Of a stretch of 36,583 nucleotides of DNA, positions 34,864-36,583 are shown in pieces (positions within the stretch are counted from its first letter, which is position 1; every line of letters begins with the position of its first letter). Both the position numbers and the translations under genes were made by a program. The DNA comes from Chthoniobacterales bacterium (GTDB taxonomy: Bacteria > Verrucomicrobiota > Verrucomicrobiia > Chthoniobacterales > UBA10450), in assembly GCA_013815325.1 (NCBI GenBank), contig JACDGM010000045.1, positions 1-36,583 of the forward strand, given 5' to 3'. Below the pieces are notes generated by a model. That model saw only the letters and a program-made list of their open reading frames with translations, did no database searches and was not told where the DNA came from.

Positions 34864-34955
34864 GGAGGGCGACGTTCCCGTCGCTCGACACGTGAGGGAC
34901 GGCATGCGTTCGTCGCTAGACCGTCAGGGAAGGGCGACGTTCCGGTCGCTCGCCC
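34864..34955. repeat. Direct repeat AGGGCGACGTTCC
   Basis: Two nearly equal 22-base units (34864-34885 and 34931-34952, AGGGCGACGTTCCSGTCGCT) about 67 bases apart in the same orientation. The second runs into the 3' end of the ABC ATPase gene and codes its last residues (ASDRNVALP), which are absent from usual family ends. Confidence 0.65.
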
Positions 34956-35892
34956 CTTCGCTCAGGCGCCGTCCGGTCCGGGCGATGAAAACATCCTCCA
35001 GTGTCGGCTTGGCCAGGGTAACGGAATCAAGCTCGCCCGGGAACGCCTCCACCAATCGCGCGATGAACCTCCCACCGTCCGGCTGCTCGATCCGCACCTC
35101 GTCATTCAAGACGCTTACCTCCACGCCTAACGATTGTGCGATGCGTTCGCCTAACGACGTTGCGTCCCGCGTCCGCGCGCTGATAACGTCGCCGCCGATT
35201 TCCGCGCGCAAGGCGTCCGGGGTGTCAAGCGCGACGATTTTCCCCTGGTCGATAATCGCCACCCGATCGCAGCGTTCGGCTTCTTCCATCAGGTGCGTCG
35301 TGAGTAGGACAGTCACGTCCTGCTGATCGCGCAGACGGTAAAGTGTCTGCCAAAGATCGATCCGGGCACCGGGATCGAGACCAGTCGAGGGCTCGTCGAG
35401 GAGCAGCAGCTCCGGGCGATGCAGCAGGCTTTTCGCGATCTCGACCCGGCGCTGCAAGCCTCCGGAAAGCGTTTCGACAAGATCGCGCGCACGATCGCGC
35501 AGACTGAACTCGATGAGGAGATGATCGATCCGCTCGCGCAGCGTCGCGCCGGAGAGACCGTAGAGATGCCCTTGATGCGCGAGATTTTCGCGCACACGCA
35601 GTTTCCCATCGAGGCTCGGCGCTTGAAAGACGACGCCGATGCGGCGGCGAAGCGCGCCGCTGTCGCGGAGAAGATCGAGCCCGAGAATGCTGGCCGAGCC
35701 GCCACCTGGCCTAACGAGCGTGGAAAGAATGCGGAAGAGCGTCGTCTTGCCGCCGCCGTTTGGCCCGAGAAGGCCGAAAATCTCGCGCGGCGCGACCTGC
35801 AGCGAGACGCGATCGATGGCGACGCGTGCGCCGTAGCGATGGGTCAGCTCGGCGGTGCTGAGCGCAGGCGCGGCAGATGCGAGAGTGGGCAT
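34924..35892 (-). CDS. ABC transporter ATP-binding protein (DrrA/CcmA type)
   Basis: 322 aa. Walker A GPNGGGKT is at 43-50, the Q-loop VVFQAPS at 88-94, the signature LSGGLQRR at 142-149, Walker B LLLLDEP at 162-168 and the H-loop in LTTHLMEE. The C-terminal domain resembles that of DrrA-type drug or lipid exporters. No permease gene is adjacent in this window: the gene following in its direction lies beyond a repeat and is on the other strand, so the partner may have moved away. The last nine residues come from a repeat. Octamer copies are at 35126, 35150 and 35710; the first two lie only 24 bases apart. Confidence 0.88.
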   Translation of the reverse strand: MPTLASAAPALSTAELTHRYGARVAIDRVSLQVAPREIFGLLGPNGGGKTTLFRILSTLVRPGGGSASILGLDLLRDSGALRRRIGVVFQAPSLDGKLRVRENLAHQGHLYGLSGATLRERIDHLLIEFSLRDRARDLVETLSGGLQRRVEIAKSLLHRPELLLLDEPSTGLDPGARIDLWQTLYRLRDQQDVTVLLTTHLMEEAERCDRVAIIDQGKIVALDTPDALRAEIGGDVISARTRDATSLGERIAQSLGVEVSVLNDEVRIEQPDGGRFIARLVEAFPGELDSVTLAKPTLEDVFIARTGRRLSEGASDRNVALP

Positions 35893-35915
35893 CGGAGCGA
35901 GACGATAGCACGCTC

Positions 35916-36125
35916 GGAGGCGCGTACTCCCGCCTCCGCCGCGGACGGGCTACGCCCTGGCAGGCCCGCACGTCCATGGTCTGACTTGCACTTAAACTTC
36001 ACTTTCACTTGCATTCCAGGCTCGGGTATAAGTGCAAGTGAAATGTGTAGATGCAAGGGGGAGACTGGACGTGCGGACTCGCCAGGGCGTAGCCGGTCGA
36101 CGGCGGAGGCGGGAGCACGTCCTCC
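35916..36125. repeat. Large inverted repeat of 210 bases, family C
   Basis: The left arm 35916-35976 starts GGAGGCGCGTACTCCCGCCT and runs through ACGGGCTACGCCCTGGCAGG to CACGTCCA; the right arm 36066-36125 is its imperfect complement, ending CACGTCCTCC. Inside is a second, smaller inverted repeat based on TTGCACTT / AAGTGCAA (about 35985-36055). It could fold as a long cruciform or hairpin with two levels. A solo arm is at 7919. It separates the ABC ATPase from the KGG gene. Confidence 0.85.
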
Positions 36126-36152
36126 GGAGAAGCAAGCTGTCGTTAGGCGCGA

Positions 36153-36323
36153 CTAGGCGAGCTGCGTTTTGTTGGGACGGAGGAGGGAGCCGCCGCGTTG
36201 CGCCGTGTTCGAACTTTGCGCTTCTTTTTTCTGCGCGCCGCCTTTGGGGTCATTGCGTGCCGCCAAGTCTCGCACTTTGCTGGACGTTTTTTTGCCTGTC
36301 GATTTTTTTGCTTTTGTGGCCAT
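36153..36323 (-). CDS. Small lysine-rich KGG-motif protein
   Basis: A 56-aa, strongly basic protein with no hydrophobic segment. It begins MATKAKKSTGKKTSSK, then VRDLAARNDPKGGAQKKE with a conserved-looking DPKGG at 25-29, and ends in a Ser/Gly/Asn-rich tail. Short proteins with a KDL...PKGG pattern recur in several soil phyla without a settled role; RiPP-precursor or DNA-binding roles are guesses. ATG 36323 is preferred because AAAGGA lies 6 bases before it; an upstream start would add 25 residues with no ribosome site. An octamer copy lies just past the stop (36140). I do not know its function. Confidence 0.6.
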   Translation of the reverse strand: MATKAKKSTGKKTSSKVRDLAARNDPKGGAQKKEAQSSNTAQRGGSLLRPNKTQLA

Positions 36324-36492
36324 GGGATTCCTTTGCTTGAGCGGGTTGGATTTGCTCAGTTGCCGGCCATTGCAGGCCCGCTCGCCGTAGCCTGTCAACT
36401 TTAAAGTCTCTCCCAGGCGATGTCGGGCGGGTCTCCCGACGCGGGTGGGCGGTCCTCTTTACACTCTTCGTCACCGGTCGCAAGTTCGTCGA

Positions 36493-36583
36493 TGCCTCGC
36501 CTTGCCAGTTGGATCCGTCGCCGTGACGAGAAGTGGTTCTGTCCGATCCTGGCGAGCCATCCGGAGGTCAAGATTTTGAACGC
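36493..36583 (+). CDS. Possible 5' end of a gene running off the window
   Basis: From ATG 36493 a frame stays open to the end (MPRLASWIRRRDEKWF, then CPILASHPEVKILN). It has protein-like composition, but no family can be named from 30 residues, and no ribosome binding site is obvious. Confidence 0.3.

Overview
The window reads as GC-rich chromosomal DNA from a Gram-negative bacterium, most likely of the Verrucomicrobia (Chthoniobacterales-like soil or sediment lineage). The basis is a fused lpxC-fabZ gene followed by lpxA, a TIGR03790-type secreted protein, an enolase/FtsB-like gene pair, two adjacent PilT-type ATPases and many imperfect inverted repeats between genes. The phylum assignment is an inference; there is no rRNA or tRNA in the window.

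Layout. 126-2628 (+): lipid A genes lpxC-fabZ and lpxA, then a cupin. 2830-7191 (-): a GNAT acetyltransferase, then a four-gene type IV pilus retraction/signalling group (receiver protein, PilT, second PilT/PilU-like ATPase, receiver-like protein). 7385-7870 (+): small membrane-anchored protein. 7968-12134 (-): FAD oxidoreductase, dienelactone hydrolase, RecN. 12168-14455 (+): PhnP-like metallo-hydrolase and TIGR03790 protein, followed by decayed DNA containing an arylsulfotransferase-like relic. 15066-16708 (-): enolase and FtsB/DivIC-like protein. 16996-34708 (+): three secreted/lipoprotein genes, acylphosphatase, ABC exporter with a TPR partner, metallophosphoesterase, heptosyltransferase, DUF885 peptidase-like protein, a broken SpoIIAA-like gene, an ASRT-family protein, and then an oxidative carbon-metabolism block (PoxB-like TPP enzyme, enolase-superfamily dehydratase/racemase, internally duplicated membrane protein, gluconate-2-dehydrogenase-subunit-3-like protein plus GMC oxidoreductase, SDR). 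34924-36323 (-): ABC ATPase and a small lysine-rich KGG protein.

The most unusual feature cuts across all genes. The non-palindromic octamer TCGTTAGG (usually TCGTTAGGC; complement GCCTAACGA) occurs 56 times by hand count in 36.6 kb, where about one is expected by chance. It is dispersed, on both strands, in all reading frames and between genes, and it supplies the stop codon of three genes. Density and distribution resemble the DNA-uptake sequences of Neisseriaceae and Pasteurellaceae, and the window also carries pilus-retraction ATPases, so an uptake-sequence system outside those families is the leading hypothesis. It is not proven by this sequence.

Intergenic DNA also carries several families of large imperfect inverted repeats (28-bp-ended elements, GTCATCCTGAGC elements, a 210-bp palindrome, a heptamer TCTCAAC repeat and others), some of which run into the ends of coding sequences.
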